This document shows positions 1 through 5,697 of a stretch of 8,134 nucleotides of DNA, one piece after another. The notes beneath the pieces are model-generated. The model was given only the letters and a program-made list of their open reading frames with translations, was not told where the DNA came from and made no database searches. A program made the position numbers and the translations under genes. This DNA comes from Clostridiales bacterium. Lineage in GTDB: Bacteria > Bacillota > Clostridia > Oscillospirales > Oscillospiraceae. How positions within the stretch are numbered: the stretch's first letter is position 1; every line of letters begins with the position of its first letter. Where the stretch lies: contig JAHZEE010000007.1 of NCBI GenBank assembly GCA_019421975.1, positions 1-8,134 of the forward strand. The letters run 5' to 3'.

Positions 1-366
1 CTTTTCGATGCCCGCCATGGGGTGGCCGCCCAGAAAGTCGAAGCCGTGGGCGCGGGCGAGGGGAAAGGCCGCCGCACAGACCGGGTCCTTGACGCCCGCG
101 CAGTCAAAGACCAGGGTGCCGGGCGCGATGCTGGCCGCGTTCTGCTGCAGAAATTCCACGATCTGCCCCGGATACAGGCACAAAATCAGCACATCCACCT
201 GAGCCAGCCGCTCCGGGGTCAGCATGCCGGCGATGACGCCGTCGGCCCTGGCCGCCGCGAGCACCGCCTCGGTGTCCAGGCCATAGACCCGGTGCTCGGT
301 GTAGGCCTGCACGGCCCGGGCAAAGGAGCCGCCGATGAGGCCCAGGCCCACGATGCCGACGCTCAT
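1..366 (-). CDS. tyrA: Prephenate dehydrogenase, N-terminal part (runs off the window)
   Basis: Prephenate dehydrogenase carries out the NAD-dependent oxidative decarboxylation of prephenate to 4-hydroxyphenylpyruvate, the committed step to tyrosine, in the cytoplasm. Only the first 122 codons are present; the rest lies beyond base 1. The N-terminus has the Rossmann nucleotide-binding loop GLGLIGGS (residues 7-14), with an acidic residue (Asp31) after the second strand, which favours NAD over NADP. The family motif HPMAG is at residues 115-119 and a DCAGVK segment is at 88-93. The ATG overlaps the stop codon of the upstream DAHP synthase by 4 bases (ATGA), so the two are probably translationally coupled and made in the same pathway unit. 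Because the C-terminus is missing, it cannot be seen whether an ACT regulatory domain or a fused domain follows. Family identity is clear from the two motifs and from the context. Confidence 0.93.
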   Translation of the reverse strand, partial: MSVGIVGLGLIGGSFARAVQAYTEHRVYGLDTEAVLAAARADGVIAGMLTPERLAQVDVLILCLYPGQIVEFLQQNAASIAPGTLVFDCAGVKDPVCAAAFPLARAHGFDFLGGHPMAGIEK

Positions 367-1379
367 GGCTGTACCCCCTGCCAGGCGAAGGGCCGGACGG
401 CCCGGACGCCCTGCATCAGATGGTCAAACTGCTGCGGCGTCAGAGACTGCGGGCCGTCGCAGAGCGCCTCGGCGGGGTTGTGGTGGACCTCGATCATGAG
501 CCCGTCCGCCCCCGCGGCCGTGGCGGCCAGGGCCATGGGCTCCACAATCCGTGCAATGCCCGTGGCGTGGCTGGGGTCGACGATGACGGGCAGATGGGTC
601 ATCTCCTTGAGCAGCGCTACGCCCGCCAGATCCAGCGTGTTGCGCGCGGCCGTCTCAAAGGTGCGGATGCCCCGCTCGCACAAGATGACATTGGGATTGC
701 CGCCGGCCAGAATATACTCGGCGCTCATCAGAAGCTCCTGCAGGGTGTTGGCAAGGCCCCGCTTCAGAAGCACCGGCTTCTCCTGCCGGCCCAGATGCTT
801 GAGCAGCTCGAAGTTCTGCATGTTCCGCGCGCCCACCTGGATGAGGTCCACGGACGCAAAGAGCGGCAGCTGGGAGATGTCCATGATCTCCGAGACGATG
901 GGAAGGCCCGTTTTCTCCTTGGCCTTTTCCAGCAGCTCCAGGCCGTCGGCCTGCAGGCCCTGGAAGGCATAGGGCGAGGTGCGGGGCTTGAACGCGCCGC
1001 CGCGCAGAATCTGGGCGCCGGCGTCGCGCACAGCCTCGGCGGTGACGGTGATCTGCGCCGCGCTCTCCACCGAGCAGGGGCCGGCCATCACCACAAAGTG
1101 TCCCCCGCCCACCGGGACGCCTCCCACCTGCACCACCGTGTCGTCCGGGTGCATCTTCCGGTTGGCGGCCTTATAGGGCTCCTGGATCCGGCGCACCGAA
1201 TCCACAACCTCCATGGACTGCAGATGCTCAATGTCGATGACCGTGGTGTCGCCCACCAGCCCCAGCAGGTGGGATTGGGCGCCCTGGGACTCGTGGATCT
1301 CCAGATTCCGGTCCCGAATCCACTGCCGCAGCCGCTCCAGCTTTTCCGCATCGGCGTTCCGTTTTAAAATGACAATCAT
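363..1379 (-). CDS. aroF: 3-deoxy-7-phosphoheptulonate (DAHP) synthase, type I-beta with N-terminal regulatory domain
   Basis: This enzyme condenses phosphoenolpyruvate and erythrose 4-phosphate to DAHP, the first step of the shikimate pathway. The 338-residue length matches the Thermotoga maritima type. Residues 1 to about 67 form the ferredoxin-like domain that in this family mediates tyrosine/phenylalanine feedback; the rest is a TIM barrel. Visible motifs are AGPCSVES (99-106), KPRTSPYAFQG (131-141), KRG (206-208), DPSHATG (268-274), MIEVHHNP (295-302) and CDGPQSL (307-313). The expected metal ligands are all present: Cys102, His271, Glu297 and Asp308. The ATG has a strong AAGGAGGG site (1386-1393) at 6-7 bases, so the start is secure. 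tyrA follows with a 4-base overlap, which suggests that this isozyme serves tyrosine synthesis. Related names aroA(G) and aroG are also used for this family, so the symbol is the least certain part. Confidence 0.96.
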   Translation of the reverse strand: MIVILKRNADAEKLERLRQWIRDRNLEIHESQGAQSHLLGLVGDTTVIDIEHLQSMEVVDSVRRIQEPYKAANRKMHPDDTVVQVGGVPVGGGHFVVMAGPCSVESAAQITVTAEAVRDAGAQILRGGAFKPRTSPYAFQGLQADGLELLEKAKEKTGLPIVSEIMDISQLPLFASVDLIQVGARNMQNFELLKHLGRQEKPVLLKRGLANTLQELLMSAEYILAGGNPNVILCERGIRTFETAARNTLDLAGVALLKEMTHLPVIVDPSHATGIARIVEPMALAATAAGADGLMIEVHHNPAEALCDGPQSLTPQQFDHLMQGVRAVRPFAWQGVQP

Positions 1380-1385
1380 GGGGAT

Positions 1386-1393
1386 CCCTCCTT
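1386..1393 (-). promoter_or_regulatory. Ribosome binding site of the DAHP synthase gene
   Basis: On the minus strand this reads AAGGAGGG and ends 6 bases before the ATG at 1379. It is close to the full anti-16S complement, which fixes the start codon. Confidence 0.85.
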
Positions 1394-1416
1394 GTGTTAC
1401 TTTAAGACTTTAAACT

Positions 1417-1445
1417 ATATTAGCAAATGGGATTTAAAATTGCAA
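1417..1445 (-). promoter_or_regulatory. Probable sigma-A promoter of the aroF-tyrA operon
   Basis: On the minus strand TTGCAA (1440-1445) and TAATAT (1417-1422) are separated by exactly 17 bases. Each matches its consensus hexamer at 4 of 6 positions. An overlapping TATAGT (1414-1419) is a better -10 box but gives a 20-base spacer. Either choice predicts a 5' leader of roughly 30 bases, too short for a T-box or a leader-peptide attenuator. Inferred from sequence only. Confidence 0.45.
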
Positions 1446-1516
1446 GGGGGGTTTTGGATTTTTTCAAATCCCGCTCAGCCAGTTTCGCTGCCAGTCGTGC
1501 CAAGGGGCAGAACCTT

Positions 1517-1522
1517 TATAAT
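1517..1522 (+). promoter_or_regulatory. Consensus -10 box (TATAAT) of the hsp20 promoter
   Basis: A perfect TATAAT overlaps the outer left arm of the CIRCE element. The predicted start of transcription, near 1529, lies inside the operator, so a bound HrcA repressor would block RNA polymerase. No good -35 hexamer is found at 16-18 bases upstream (GTCGTG at 1494-1499 is poor). Confidence 0.6.
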
Positions 1523-1554
1523 TTTAGCACTCTTTTTATGGGAGTGCTAAAATT
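1520..1554 (+). promoter_or_regulatory. CIRCE operator (HrcA repressor binding site) upstream of hsp20
   Basis: The core TTAGCACTC (1524-1532), a 9-base spacer (1533-1541) and GAGTGCTAA (1542-1550) match the CIRCE consensus exactly, including spacer length. Complementarity continues outward to 13-base arms (1520-1532 and 1542-1554). CIRCE is the known binding site of HrcA, which represses chaperone genes until HrcA is inactivated by heat or unfolded protein. The element sits at the start of a predicted leader of about 110 bases, so it could also fold in the mRNA and affect its stability. Confidence 0.97.
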
Positions 1555-1639
1555 TACGAATTAGACATAAATTGAAGCAGAATTGTTCATACTTCGGGCA
1601 TAGAATAAAGACAAAGAAACCAATAAAGGAGCGTTCAAT

Positions 1640-2050
1640 ATGTATAACAATATGGTACCGTTCGGACACAACCGTCTGTTTGATCTGTTTGACAATTTTG
1701 ACCAGGAGCTGCTGCCGACCATGACCGGCTCGTTCCGCACCGACATTCTCGACCAGGGTGAGGCCTATGTGCTGCAGGCCGAGCTGCCGGGCTTCCACAA
1801 GGAGGACATCAAGGTGGAGCTGAAGGAGGGTGTTTTGACCATCGAGGCCAAACGCGCCGAGCAGAGCGAGGAGGAAAAGGAGGGCTATGTGCGCCGTGAG
1901 CGCCGCACTGGCACCTTCTCTCGCCGCTTCAATGTCACCGGCATCCAGGAGAACGCCATCTCGGCCAAGTTCCACGACGGCATTCTGGAGCTGACGCTGC
2001 CGAAGGTGCAGCCGGAGGTTCCGGAGGTCCAGCAGATCACGATTGAGTAA
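1640..2050 (+). CDS. Small heat-shock protein, Hsp20/alpha-crystallin family (Hsp18-like)
   Basis: An ATP-independent holdase chaperone that forms oligomers and keeps unfolding proteins soluble for refolding by DnaK/ClpB-type machines. The 136-residue length is normal for clostridial Hsp18. The short N-terminal arm (1-32) is rich in Phe/Leu (RLFDLFDNFDQ). The alpha-crystallin domain spans about 33-123 and contains AELPGF (47-52), the loop YVRRERRTGTFSRRF (83-97) and the closing signature DGILELTLPK (113-122). The C-terminal tail ends in the I-x-I motif ITI (133-135), which docks on neighbouring dimers. An AAAGGAG site (1625-1631) lies 8 bases before the ATG. The gene stands alone: a CIRCE-controlled promoter precedes it and an intrinsic terminator follows 12 bases after the stop. 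The exact CIRCE predicts HrcA control and heat induction. Confidence 0.97.
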   Translation: MYNNMVPFGHNRLFDLFDNFDQELLPTMTGSFRTDILDQGEAYVLQAELPGFHKEDIKVELKEGVLTIEAKRAEQSEEEKEGYVRRERRTGTFSRRFNVTGIQENAISAKFHDGILELTLPKVQPEVPEVQQITIE

Positions 2051-2062
2051 TCCCCGTTCCAG

Positions 2063-2095
2063 GCGCCCGTCCCAGTTGGGACGGGCGCTTTTTTT
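2063..2095 (+). terminator. Rho-independent terminator of hsp20
   Basis: A perfect 11-bp GC-rich stem (2063-2073 with 2078-2088) with a 4-base AGTT loop is followed by seven T residues (2089-2095). It starts 12 bases after the hsp20 stop. It is not T-flanked on the other strand, so it acts in one direction. Confidence 0.95.
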
Positions 2096-2128
2096 GTCGC
2101 TTTCAGCGGCTGCCTCTCGGGGAGATAT

Positions 2129-2185
2129 GCATATTTTTGCATGTTTTCCCGCATGTTTTGCAAATTTTGCATCAATTCCCAGCAT
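2129..2185. repeat. Cluster of phased GCAT motifs in the AT-rich region upstream of marR
   Basis: GCAT occurs at 2129, 2139, 2151, 2169 and 2182, with a near match GCAA at 2160. The steps are 10, 12, 9, 9 and 13 bases, averaging 10.6, close to one helical turn. T-runs separate several of the motifs. It may be a protein-binding array, a curved upstream element or a chance effect of AT-rich sequence. No function is claimed. The rest of 2096-2226 contains no gene that I can see. Confidence 0.4.
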
Positions 2186-2196
2186 GGATTTGTACA

Positions 2197-2213
2197 AAAA
2201 AGGTGGCCTTTTT
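2197..2213. promoter_or_regulatory. Palindrome over the -35 region of the marR promoter (candidate operator)
   Basis: AAAAAGG (2197-2203) and CCTTTTT (2207-2213) are perfect inverted arms around a 3-base centre. Taking the -10 box at 2227-2232, the centre coincides with where a -35 box would lie (2204-2209). Its 17-base span is in the range bound by MarR dimers. It could also be a weak hairpin, but it is not placed at the end of any gene. Confidence 0.4.
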
Positions 2214-2226
2214 AAAAATGATGTTG

Positions 2227-2232
2227 TATAAT
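2227..2232 (+). promoter_or_regulatory. Consensus -10 box (TATAAT) of the marR-led operon
   Basis: A perfect TATAAT in an AT-rich region predicts a start near 2239 and a leader of about 95 bases to the marR ATG. The -35 position (TGGCCT at 2204-2209, 17-base spacer) matches poorly, which fits a regulated promoter. Confidence 0.55.
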
Positions 2233-2244
2233 TTTACAGAAATT

Positions 2245-2258
2245 GTTTCCGAGGAAAC
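2245..2258. promoter_or_regulatory. Perfect 14-bp palindrome just downstream of the marR promoter (candidate MarR operator)
   Basis: GTTTCC-GA-GGAAAC is an exact inverted repeat that begins 12 bases after the -10 box, so it would lie at about +7 to +20 of the transcript. MarR proteins commonly repress their own operon by binding such sites at or just after the start. Assignment to this MarR is inference from position. Confidence 0.5.
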
Positions 2259-2332
2259 TTTTTGCCCATCCGCCCCTTGTTTTCTGTGGCAGCAGGTGCT
2301 ATGCTTCTGCAAAACAGTAAAGGTGCTGAGAC

Positions 2333-2782
2333 ATGGACGATTTTATTAAGAAAATGGATGAGGCCATGGTGCATCTGTGCAACTACGATCGGATGCTCGA
2401 CGCCAAGCGGCGCGACTATGGCTGCGGGATTGCAATGAGCGTGCGGGAGATTCACACGCTGGAGATTCTGGGCAACTACCCGGAGCGGAACGCCACAGAG
2501 CTGGCCGAGCTTGCGGGCCTGCAGAAAGGGTCCTTCTCCAAGCTGGTGCGCCGGTTCGAGCAGTGGGGACTGGCGGAGCGGTACCAGAATGCGGAAAACC
2601 GCAAGGAGATCTTCTTCCGTCTGACGCCACTCGGCCGGCAGGCCTACGACGGCCACTACCGCTTTCACGCCCAGACCAGCGCTGAGACCTATGCCTACTT
2701 CCACCAGTACACGGAGCAGGAGCAGGCCGGCATCCTGACCTTTATTGACCATTATACACAGTATTTAAAGGAATATTTCTGA
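2333..2782 (+). CDS. MarR-family transcriptional regulator
   Basis: A predicted dimeric, DNA-binding, ligand-responsive regulator of 149 residues, the usual MarR length. The N-terminal helices (1-30) and C-terminal helices (about 102-149) would form the dimer interface. The winged helix-turn-helix lies between: helix 2 NATELAELAGL (53-63), recognition helix QKGSFSKLVRRFEQWGL (64-80) and wing AERYQNAENRKEIFFRLT (81-98), followed by the typical LTPLG turn. The wing ENRKE replaces the usual D-x-R-D/S-x-R, a mild variation. An AAAGGTG site (2319-2325) lies 7 bases before the ATG. It is the first gene of the cluster and lies 28 bases before the amidohydrolase, so it is likely to be the local repressor of the transport and hydrolysis genes. 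Its ligand is probably the imported substrate or a product; this is inference. Confidence 0.92.
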   Translation: MDDFIKKMDEAMVHLCNYDRMLDAKRRDYGCGIAMSVREIHTLEILGNYPERNATELAELAGLQKGSFSKLVRRFEQWGLAERYQNAENRKEIFFRLTPLGRQAYDGHYRFHAQTSAETYAYFHQYTEQEQAGILTFIDHYTQYLKEYF

Positions 2783-2810
2783 CGCGCCTGAGGAGAAAGA
2801 AGGAGAAACA

Positions 2811-4034
2811 ATGGCAGACCTCTACATTCTGCGCAACGCAAACCTCATCACCATGGAGGACGACCGGGTTCTCTACAACATGGACCTGTTTGTGGCCAAC
2901 GGCAAGATCTACAAGATCGCCCCGCACATCGATATTTCCGATGTCCCGGTTCGGGACTGCTCCGGGAGGTTTCTGATGCCCGGTCTGTTCGACAACCACA
3001 TCCACATGGATTCTGACGACATCACCGAGATGCTCATTGCCTGCGGCGTGACCAGCTGCCGGAACATGTGGGGCTTCCCCGAGACCCAGCAGTGGCGCCG
3101 GGAGATCGACGCCGGCATCCGGCCCGGCCCCCATGTGTACTCCACAGGCCCCCTGACCGACGGCGTGACCTACTGGGAGGGTTCCAAGATCGTCACCACG
3201 CCCGCCGAGGGCCACCAGGCGGTCATCGAGTGCATTCAGGGCGGCTACGAGTATGTCAAGACCTACCCCAGCATCCCGCGCGACGCCTTCCTGGAGATCA
3301 TGCGCACGGCAAATGAGCTGGGCATCAAGGTCATGGGACACGGCAACTACAATGTCTCCTTCCAGGAGCTGGCGGAGCTGGGCTACTACTCCCTGGAGCA
3401 CATCAGCTGCCTGCCTGACACCCAGCACGAGGAGGACATCATCCGCCTGGCCGAGTCCGGCATGTGGAGCTGCCCCACCGTGGAGGTGGCGCTCACCATT
3501 GAAAACTTTGTCCACCGCGACGGCGATCTGTCCAAGGTGCCGGGCTATGAGAACATGAACCCCTACTGGCGCAAGGACTGGTACAAGGTCACCCAGTGGC
3601 GCAAGGATAAGCACCGCTACGACGACTACGACTTTATGGAGGAGATCGAGCGCGAGCGCATCTTCATCAAGCACTCGGACAAAATCCTGCTGGGCACCGA
3701 TGTGCCGAACCCCGGCGTCACAGGCGGCTTCTCGGTCTACAATGAGCTGGAGCACCTGGTGAACTACTTTGGCTTCACCCCCTACGAGGCGCTCAAGTGC
3801 AGCTCGGTCAACGGCGCAAAGAGCCTCGGCATTGCCCACAAGACCGGAAAGCTCTGCGAGGGGATGGACGCCGACATCCTGGTGCTGACCAAAAACCCCC
3901 TGGAATCCGTATCTAATGCGCGGTCCTTTGTCGCTGTGATCAAGGACGGCTGCTATTATGATAAGGCCTGGTGTGAGGATCTGCTGGCCCGTGTCAAAAA
4001 CCGCACGGCCGACGAGATCATCGCGCTGATGTGA
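2811..4034 (+). CDS. Metal-dependent amidohydrolase, imidazolonepropionase/prolidase-like (COG1228 type)
   Basis: A cytoplasmic hydrolase of the amidohydrolase superfamily, 407 residues, with no signal peptide. Strands at both ends (1-55 and about 345-385) form the small beta-sandwich typical of these enzymes, and the TIM barrel lies between. A binuclear metal site looks complete: His63 and His65 in PGLFDNHIHMD (57-67), Lys150 in YVKTY as the likely carboxylated bridging lysine, His177 in MGHGN, His197 in LEHIS and Asp297 in GTDVPNPG. The lysine places it with the subgroup that includes Xaa-Pro/Xaa-Arg dipeptidases rather than with HutI itself. The insertion at 231-275 is rich in Trp, Tyr and Lys and may shape the substrate pocket. 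AAGGAG ends 5 bases before the ATG. It sits between marR and a solute-binding lipoprotein (24 bases), so it probably acts on the imported compound. The substrate is not deducible: a dipeptide, N-acyl amino acid or cyclic amide are all possible. Confidence 0.9.
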   Translation: MADLYILRNANLITMEDDRVLYNMDLFVANGKIYKIAPHIDISDVPVRDCSGRFLMPGLFDNHIHMDSDDITEMLIACGVTSCRNMWGFPETQQWRREIDAGIRPGPHVYSTGPLTDGVTYWEGSKIVTTPAEGHQAVIECIQGGYEYVKTYPSIPRDAFLEIMRTANELGIKVMGHGNYNVSFQELAELGYYSLEHISCLPDTQHEEDIIRLAESGMWSCPTVEVALTIENFVHRDGDLSKVPGYENMNPYWRKDWYKVTQWRKDKHRYDDYDFMEEIERERIFIKHSDKILLGTDVPNPGVTGGFSVYNELEHLVNYFGFTPYEALKCSSVNGAKSLGIAHKTGKLCEGMDADILVLTKNPLESVSNARSFVAVIKDGCYYDKAWCEDLLARVKNRTADEIIALM

Positions 4035-4058
4035 GAAATAAGGAGGAAACAATCAATC

Positions 4059-5615
4059 ATGAAACGCATTCTTGCCCTGGTTCTGGCGCTGACTCTGTGC
4101 CTGTCCCTGGCCGCCTGCGGCAGCAGCGACGACACCAACCAGAACGACACCAACCAGACAGATACCAACACGACGCCCGACGAGAACACCGGTGACAACA
4201 CCGGCCGCGACGACATGACAGTCATCCTGGGCGCCGAGTTCACCACCCTGGACCCGCAGAAGCTGCCGGCCGTGGCCGACATCAACTTCTGCAGCAACAT
4301 CTTCGACGGCCTGGTGGCCCTGGATGAGAACAACGAGGTGGTCCCCAAGCTGGCGACCGACTGGGAGGCCTCTGAGGATGGCCTGCACTACACCTTCCAC
4401 CTGCGTGAGGGCGTCAAGTTCCACAACGGCAACGACTTCACCGCAGACGATGTGAAGCTGTCCGTCGAGCGCTTCCGCGACGAGTCCTGGATGCAGTTTG
4501 CCTCCTTTGCCGTCGACAGCTGCGACATCGTCGACGACTACACCGTCACCATCAACCTGAAGTACGCCTACGGCAACTTCATCAACATGCTGTGGTACTG
4601 CGCCATCATCGACTCCGACCACTACAACAGCATGAGCGAAGAGGAGTTTGCCCGCAACCCGGTGGGCACCGGCCCGTTCAAGTTTGTCGAGTGGACCCCG
4701 GCCCAGCATGTGGTCCTGGAGGCCAACGAGGAGTACTGGGACGGCGCGCCTGAGATGAAGAAAATCACCTTCAACTTCATCTCCGATACCAACACCGCCC
4801 TGGTCGCCCTGGAGACCGGCGAGGCAGACCTGGCCTTTGGCACCAGCCTCTCCGCCACCACCTTCCAGCAGGCCCAGAAGGATGAGAACCTGGCGACGGA
4901 TTCTGTGGCCGGCAACAGCTTCTACTTTGTGAACTTCAACAGCAACCGCATCAGCAAGGAGGTCCGTCAGGCCCTGTCCTATGCCATCGACCGCGAGGCC
5001 ATCAACACCTTCGTCAACGAGGGCACCGGCTATCTGGGCGACATCCCTCTGGTGGAGGGCCAGGAGGGCTATACCACCGACCTCACCACCTATGAGTACA
5101 ACCCCGAAAAGGCCAAGGAGCTGCTCTCCGCCGCCGGCGCAGACGGCCTGACACTGACCTTCTACTACGGCGAGTCCGCCGACAACAGCAAGCTGGGTCA
5201 GGTGCTGCAGTCTCAGCTGGCCAATGTGGGCGTGAACCTGGAGCTGCAGCCGGTTGAGAACGGCACCTGGTGGGCGACCTTCGAGGACGGCGACTACGAT
5301 GTGAGCCGCGGCGGCTACCCCATGGAGCAGGCCAACACCGACAGCTGCTACTACGACATGTTCCACTCCACCGGCACCTTCAATGTCTCCCGCATCAACA
5401 ACCCGGAGATCGACGCGCTGCTGGACGAGGCCCGCACAGAGCTGGACTCCGCCAAGCGCAATGAGATCTACATCCAGGTCAACCAGCTGCTGACCGATGA
5501 GGCCTACTTCATCCCCCTGTACTTCTCCGCCTCCATGATTGTCTACAACAAGGATCTGCAGGGCGTCGAGGCTGTCAGCACCCAGAACTATCAGTACAAG
5601 ACCATGCACTGGTAA
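4059..5615 (+). CDS. Peptide/nickel-type ABC transporter substrate-binding lipoprotein (SBP family 5)
   Basis: Extracytoplasmic receptor that delivers a solute to the DppB/DppC permease. 518 residues. The signal peptide (1-19) ends in the lipobox LAAC, with Cys20 as the lipidated residue, followed by a flexible Asn/Asp/Thr linker (21-52) that contains a 15-base tandem duplication. The family 5 signature is clear at about 96-135: PKLATDWE, DGLHYTFHLREGVKFHNG and FTADDVK. Other typical segments are NPVGTGPFKF, YWDGAPEMKK and EVRQALSYAIDRE. In the hinge/ligand region the usual GGW-x-x-DYPDP is replaced by GGYPMEQANTDS, although an aspartate (428) remains, which hints at a non-standard ligand. 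AAGGAGG (4040-4046) lies 12 bases before the ATG, slightly long. A strong hairpin follows, so this mRNA segment may be more abundant than the permease part. The ligand could be an oligopeptide or another small amide. Confidence 0.95.
   Translation: MKRILALVLALTLCLSLAACGSSDDTNQNDTNQTDTNTTPDENTGDNTGRDDMTVILGAEFTTLDPQKLPAVADINFCSNIFDGLVALDENNEVVPKLATDWEASEDGLHYTFHLREGVKFHNGNDFTADDVKLSVERFRDESWMQFASFAVDSCDIVDDYTVTINLKYAYGNFINMLWYCAIIDSDHYNSMSEEEFARNPVGTGPFKFVEWTPAQHVVLEANEEYWDGAPEMKKITFNFISDTNTALVALETGEADLAFGTSLSATTFQQAQKDENLATDSVAGNSFYFVNFNSNRISKEVRQALSYAIDREAINTFVNEGTGYLGDIPLVEGQEGYTTDLTTYEYNPEKAKELLSAAGADGLTLTFYYGESADNSKLGQVLQSQLANVGVNLELQPVENGTWWATFEDGDYDVSRGGYPMEQANTDSCYYDMFHSTGTFNVSRINNPEIDALLDEARTELDSAKRNEIYIQVNQLLTDEAYFIPLYFSASMIVYNKDLQGVEAVSTQNYQYKTMHW
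4129..4158 (+). repeat. Perfect 15-bp tandem duplication in the lipoprotein linker
   Basis: ACGACACCAACCAGA occurs twice in direct tandem (4129-4143 and 4144-4158), and a degenerate third unit follows (4159-4173). It is in frame and encodes a D-T-N-Q-rich unit of five residues in the linker between the lipidated cysteine and the folded domain. It probably arose by slippage and could vary in copy number between strains without disturbing the domain. Confidence 0.85.
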
Positions 5616-5638
5616 TCCAATTGTACGCATTGATTGCA

Positions 5639-5675
5639 AGGGGAGAGGGAATCCGATTCCCTCTCCCCTCCTTTT
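5639..5675 (+). terminator. Intra-operon hairpin between the binding protein and the permease (partial terminator or RNA stabiliser)
   Basis: A 14-bp perfect stem (5639-5652 with 5656-5669) and 3-base loop begins 23 bases after the lipoprotein stop and is followed by a short interrupted T stretch (CCTTTT). It resembles a Rho-independent terminator with a weak T-tract. In ABC operons such structures after the binding-protein gene are known to raise its level over the membrane parts by partial termination or by protecting the mRNA 3' end. The permease gene follows at once with a good ribosome binding site and no separate promoter is obvious, so read-through is expected. Confidence 0.7.
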
Positions 5676-5683
5676 CGCTATTT

Positions 5684-5689
5684 AAGGAG
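5684..5689 (+). promoter_or_regulatory. Ribosome binding site that sets a TTG start for the DppB-type permease
   Basis: AAGGAG ends 8 bases before a TTG at 5698. The in-frame GTG at 5689 overlaps the last base of this site and cannot be served by it. The TTG start also gives the usual V-K-Y-V-I-K-R N-terminus of DppB proteins. Confidence 0.8.
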
Positions 5690-5697
5690 TGATCTCA

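Noticed and set aside
420..1367. Open frame of 315 codons on the plus strand opposite the DAHP synthase (and a second at 22-972)
   Set aside because: Both are antisense to aroF-tyrA, whose catalytic motifs are intact, and their translations look like arginine/histidine/glycine-rich shadow sequence.
1380..1445. T-box riboswitch or leader-peptide attenuator ahead of aroF
   Set aside because: The predicted leader is only about 30 bases, with no room for a T-box stem or leader ORF, and no terminator lies between promoter and start codon.
2129..2185. CRISPR-like or direct repeat array
   Set aside because: The repeated unit is only 4-5 bases and the spacing is one helical turn, so there are no true repeats or spacers.
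1547..2197. Minus-strand frame across hsp20 and its terminator
   Set aside because: It would read through a CIRCE element and a strong terminator and is antisense to a clear Hsp20. No start signals.
2742..4052. Open frame of 436 codons on the minus strand opposite the amidohydrolase, abutting the one above
   Set aside because: Same reasons: repetitive Val/Gly/Ala/His composition, no start signals, and full overlap with a gene that has a complete metal site. The abutting ends are coincidental.
4053..5639. Open frame of 528 codons on the minus strand, fully antisense to the binding lipoprotein
   Set aside because: It mirrors a gene with clear family motifs, has a low-complexity Val/Gly/Ala/Leu composition, and no ribosome binding site or family motif. 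It is the usual by-product of GC-rich third codon positions.
5639..5675. Hairpin as the end of the operon
   Set aside because: The T-tract is weak and interrupted, and the permease genes that complete the transporter follow directly without a visible promoter.
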